A DNA stretch of 64,000 nt from Granulicella paludicola (GTDB taxonomy: Bacteria > Acidobacteriota > Terriglobia > Terriglobales > Acidobacteriaceae), in assembly GCF_025685545.1 (NCBI RefSeq), contig NZ_JAGSYC010000026.1, forward strand, positions 248,001-312,000. The letters are read 5' to 3'. Positions 62,102 to 64,000 of this stretch are shown in pieces (within the stretch, counting starts at the first letter, position 1; each line of letters opens with the position of its first letter). The position numbers and the translations under genes are program-made. The notes under the pieces were generated by a model. The model did not search any database and had not been told where the DNA came from. It saw nothing but the letters and a program-made list of their open reading frames with translations.

Positions 62102-62301
62102 GTCGAGTCGCGAAAGGACGCAGCGGAAAACGACATTTTGTCTTGCTTGCAACCATTGCGCGAGACGGCGTATCCTACGCGCACTTCTCGAATCACAAAG
62201 AGCTTAGTTCGATTCGCCCGGGCCCTAGTACTGACCGGGATACCCTCGTGCGTGTTCGCGATGCTGACAACCCGGAGATTCCATGCGACGGGAGTGTCAA
62301 A

Positions 62302-62949
62302 GTGATTGAAAAATATTTTGAGCTTGGCGTTCGTTTCCGGTGGAACAAGCCGGCAAACGTGGATGGACTACGTGACGGGATCATTACGGACAGCATTCGC
62401 CCGACGGCGCCCCTGACGTACATCGGGCTGGGTTCGGTGGTCTCTCCGAAGCTGATGATGACGCATGTGAGCACGATCGGTTTGCAAATGAATACACCGA
62501 TCCAGCATCAATGGCTCGACTACACACCGGGCAGAACGTCGCGGGTAGCCATGGGGCCGTACGACGTGCTGACGGGTTTCATGAGCGGCTGCATCATCGC
62601 GCGCTGGACCGACCGGGGCGTGATGTACGCCGGCCACGTGGGCACAGTGGAAGACAACCCTGCGGTAGACCGACTGGTGAAGCGAAACTTCGCGTTCAAG
62701 ATGCCAGCGGGCACGGTTGGTTTCGATCCCTTTGCCGCGTGGCGGGACGATCTTCCGGCGCTCGCTCGGCGGTTCAACCCGCCTATGGTTCCGAAGGTCA
62801 TCTCTCTTGTGACGCGCGGCCAGTTCTACTCGATCGCCATGCTGATTGGTAACTTCGGCGGCGGCCAGGAGTATTACTGCGGAGGCGCGCGGTTGGTGCC
62901 CCCGATTCCTCACGATACGTTGAAGCTGCGGATGCTTCGTGAAGGCTAG
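62302..62949 (+). CDS. protein of unknown function with CNF1/BLF1-like SGC...H signature
   Basis: 215-residue protein, not recognised as a named family. It has TAPLTYIGLGSVVSPKLMMT, then GPYDVLTGFMSGCIIARWTD and RGVMYAGHVGT. The Cys of the SGC motif (C97) and the His of AGHVGT (H112) are 15 residues apart. In the toxin CNF1 the catalytic Cys866 and His881 have the same spacing, within an LSGC-type motif shared with BLF1. A glutamine-deamidase or papain-like thiol hydrolase fold is therefore a reasonable hypothesis, not a demonstrated one. The GTG at 62302 was chosen for GGGAG 7 nt upstream; the frame is open back into the ABC-F gene. Confidence 0.6.
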   Translation: MIEKYFELGVRFRWNKPANVDGLRDGIITDSIRPTAPLTYIGLGSVVSPKLMMTHVSTIGLQMNTPIQHQWLDYTPGRTSRVAMGPYDVLTGFMSGCIIARWTDRGVMYAGHVGTVEDNPAVDRLVKRNFAFKMPAGTVGFDPFAAWRDDLPALARRFNPPMVPKVISLVTRGQFYSIAMLIGNFGGGQEYYCGGARLVPPIPHDTLKLRMLREG

Positions 62950-62979
62950 TGGAGCTTCGCGAAGTATGCTGTAGAGCAT

Positions 62980-63930
62980 ATGCGTATTCTGGTAATCGGC
63001 GCCGGGGCTGTCGGCGGATACTTTGGGGCTCGGCTGGCTGCAGCGGGGCGCGATGTGACGTTTCTGGTGCGCGGTGTCCGGGCGGAGCAGCTGAAAAGCA
63101 AGGGGCTGCAGGTGATCAGTCCGCAGGGCGATGTGACAGTTGCGGTACCGCAACTGCTGCTGGCAGAGGATCTCGCTGCGAAGCCGCAAGCATTCGACCT
63201 GATTCTGCTGAGCACGAAGGCGTACTCGCTTGAAGCTGCAATGGAAGACTTTGCAGCTGCCGTCGGCGCAGAGACGGCGATTCTTCCGCTGTTGAACGGC
63301 ATTGCGCATCTGGAAAAGCTGGTGGCGCGGTTCGGTGAGGCGCGGGTGCTCGGTGGTAGCACGCGGATCGTCGCCGATGTCGATGCCGAAGGCCGCGTTC
63401 ATTCGATGGAGACGCTGCACGACCTGAACTTCGGTGAACGCGATACGAAGGTGACACCTCGGATCGAGGCCATCCAGGCAGAGTTGAGCGATGCGGGCTT
63501 TGAAGCAAAGCTGCAGCCGGATATCGTTGCCTTTATGTGGCAGAAATGGGTGTTCCTGGCGGCGCTGGGGGCGATCACGTGCATGATGCGTGGGGCTATC
63601 GGCGAGGTGGTGGCTGTGCCTGCGGGGAGAGAGACCGCGCAGGCAATCGTAGACGAGACCGCGGCTGTCTCTGCCGCAAATGGCTATGTGACGCCCGCTG
63701 CTTTCCTCGAAGCCGCAACGGCTCGGCTGCTGCTGACGGGGTCGTCGCTGACAGCAAGCATGTATCGCGACATGATGCGCGGAGCGCCCGTGGAAGCGGA
63801 CCACATTCTGGGCGACATGATCGCTCGGGGTGCGGCAAAGGGTGTAAAAACGCCGCTGCTGAAGGCGGCTTACGCGATGTTGAGTGTGTACGCAGCGGGG
63901 CGTTCGAGCGACGGGGCGCGCGTCCCATAG
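62980..63930 (+). CDS. panE: 2-dehydropantoate 2-reductase (ketopantoate reductase)
   Basis: 316-residue NADPH enzyme of pantothenate synthesis that reduces ketopantoate to pantoate. The nucleotide-binding loop ILVIGAGAVGGYFGARLAAAG opens the Rossmann domain, and STKAYSLEAAMEDFA contains the first catalytic Lys region. LPLLNGIAHLEKL, the second catalytic Lys in MWQKWVFLAALGAITCMMRG, and SMYRDMMRGAPVEADHILGD of the C-terminal helical domain follow the family order. It begins 30 nt after the CNF1-like gene. Confidence 0.92.
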   Translation: MRILVIGAGAVGGYFGARLAAAGRDVTFLVRGVRAEQLKSKGLQVISPQGDVTVAVPQLLLAEDLAAKPQAFDLILLSTKAYSLEAAMEDFAAAVGAETAILPLLNGIAHLEKLVARFGEARVLGGSTRIVADVDAEGRVHSMETLHDLNFGERDTKVTPRIEAIQAELSDAGFEAKLQPDIVAFMWQKWVFLAALGAITCMMRGAIGEVVAVPAGRETAQAIVDETAAVSAANGYVTPAAFLEAATARLLLTGSSLTASMYRDMMRGAPVEADHILGDMIARGAAKGVKTPLLKAAYAMLSVYAAGRSSDGARVP

Positions 63931-63942
63931 AATAGGGATGAT

Positions 63943-64000
63943 ATGCCCTCACTTTGGACACCGGTCAGCTGGACCGAACGCCTTGCCGAACTCGAAGCCC
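63943..64000 (+). CDS. start of a further gene, cut by the window end
   Basis: ATG at 63943 opens the frame MPSLWTPVSWTERLAELEA, which runs off the window after 19 codons. It follows panE by 12 nt with GGGATGAT just upstream, so it is likely the next gene of the same operon. Product cannot be named. Confidence 0.5.
   Translation, partial: MPSLWTPVSWTERLAELEA

Overview
The window looks like a chromosomal segment of an acidobacterium of the Terriglobales type (Granulicella, Terriglobus or Edaphobacter-like). This is inferred from gene content rather than a marker gene. It carries two very large Oar-like TonB-dependent receptors with an N-terminal carboxypeptidase-regulatory domain, many secreted glycoside hydrolases and peptidases, high GC, and intergenic space full of short REP-like palindromes. 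There is no rRNA and no CRISPR array. One tRNA (Val, GAC) is present.

Layout. 1-4.6 kb: YidB-like protein, secreted GH39 glycosidase, RidA, MsrB, ribosomal protein L28, a repeat-rich spacer and a small membrane protein. 4.8-8.9 kb: a bufferin (metal-binding RiPP) locus. A Cys-rich precursor (bufA), an MNIO/DUF692 enzyme (bufB) and a DUF2063 partner (bufC) are divergent from DoxX, an ECF sigma factor and its zinc-finger anti-sigma. 8.9-19.1 kb: giant TonB-dependent receptor and three exported metallopeptidases/amidohydrolases. 19.3-21.2 kb: ferritin-VIT1 iron transporter and a one-domain asparaginase. 21.5-30.7 kb: plant-polysaccharide cluster (sugar-isomerase-like protein, GH106, GH43, frameshifted TonB-dependent receptor). 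31-32.4 kb: tyrosine-recombinase remnant beside tRNA-Val, then a CDP-alcohol phosphatidyltransferase.

32.5-45.5 kb holds a complete ISC iron-sulfur assembly set in the canonical order (iscR, iscS, iscU, iscA, hscB, hscA, fdx), but unrelated genes split it: ParDE and HicAB toxin-antitoxin pairs, a zinc-dependent phospholipase C-like protein, a B3 metallo-beta-lactamase, DinB and VOC proteins, and a TonB-domain protein. 45.6-48.4 kb: second ECF sigma operon with an anti-sigma/HEAT fusion and a double-PDZ protein. 48.6-58.2 kb: gamma-glutamylcyclotransferase-like protein, RNase HI, TolC-like porin, Dph6-like ATP pyrophosphatase, a GH13 protein that has lost its catalytic residues, a GT4 glycosyltransferase, LOG protein and small membrane proteins. 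58.3-64 kb: AsmA-like protein, ABC-F ATPase, an unannotated protein with a CNF1/BLF1-like SGC...H signature, ketopantoate reductase, and the start of one more gene.

The most interesting items are the bufferin locus with its divergent sigma module and paired GTAACC motifs, the possible CNF1-like deamidase, the fragmented ISC operon, the GH13 pseudoenzyme, and at least three families of dispersed palindromic repeats, one with a nested hairpin insertion and one containing a CCCTCT microsatellite.
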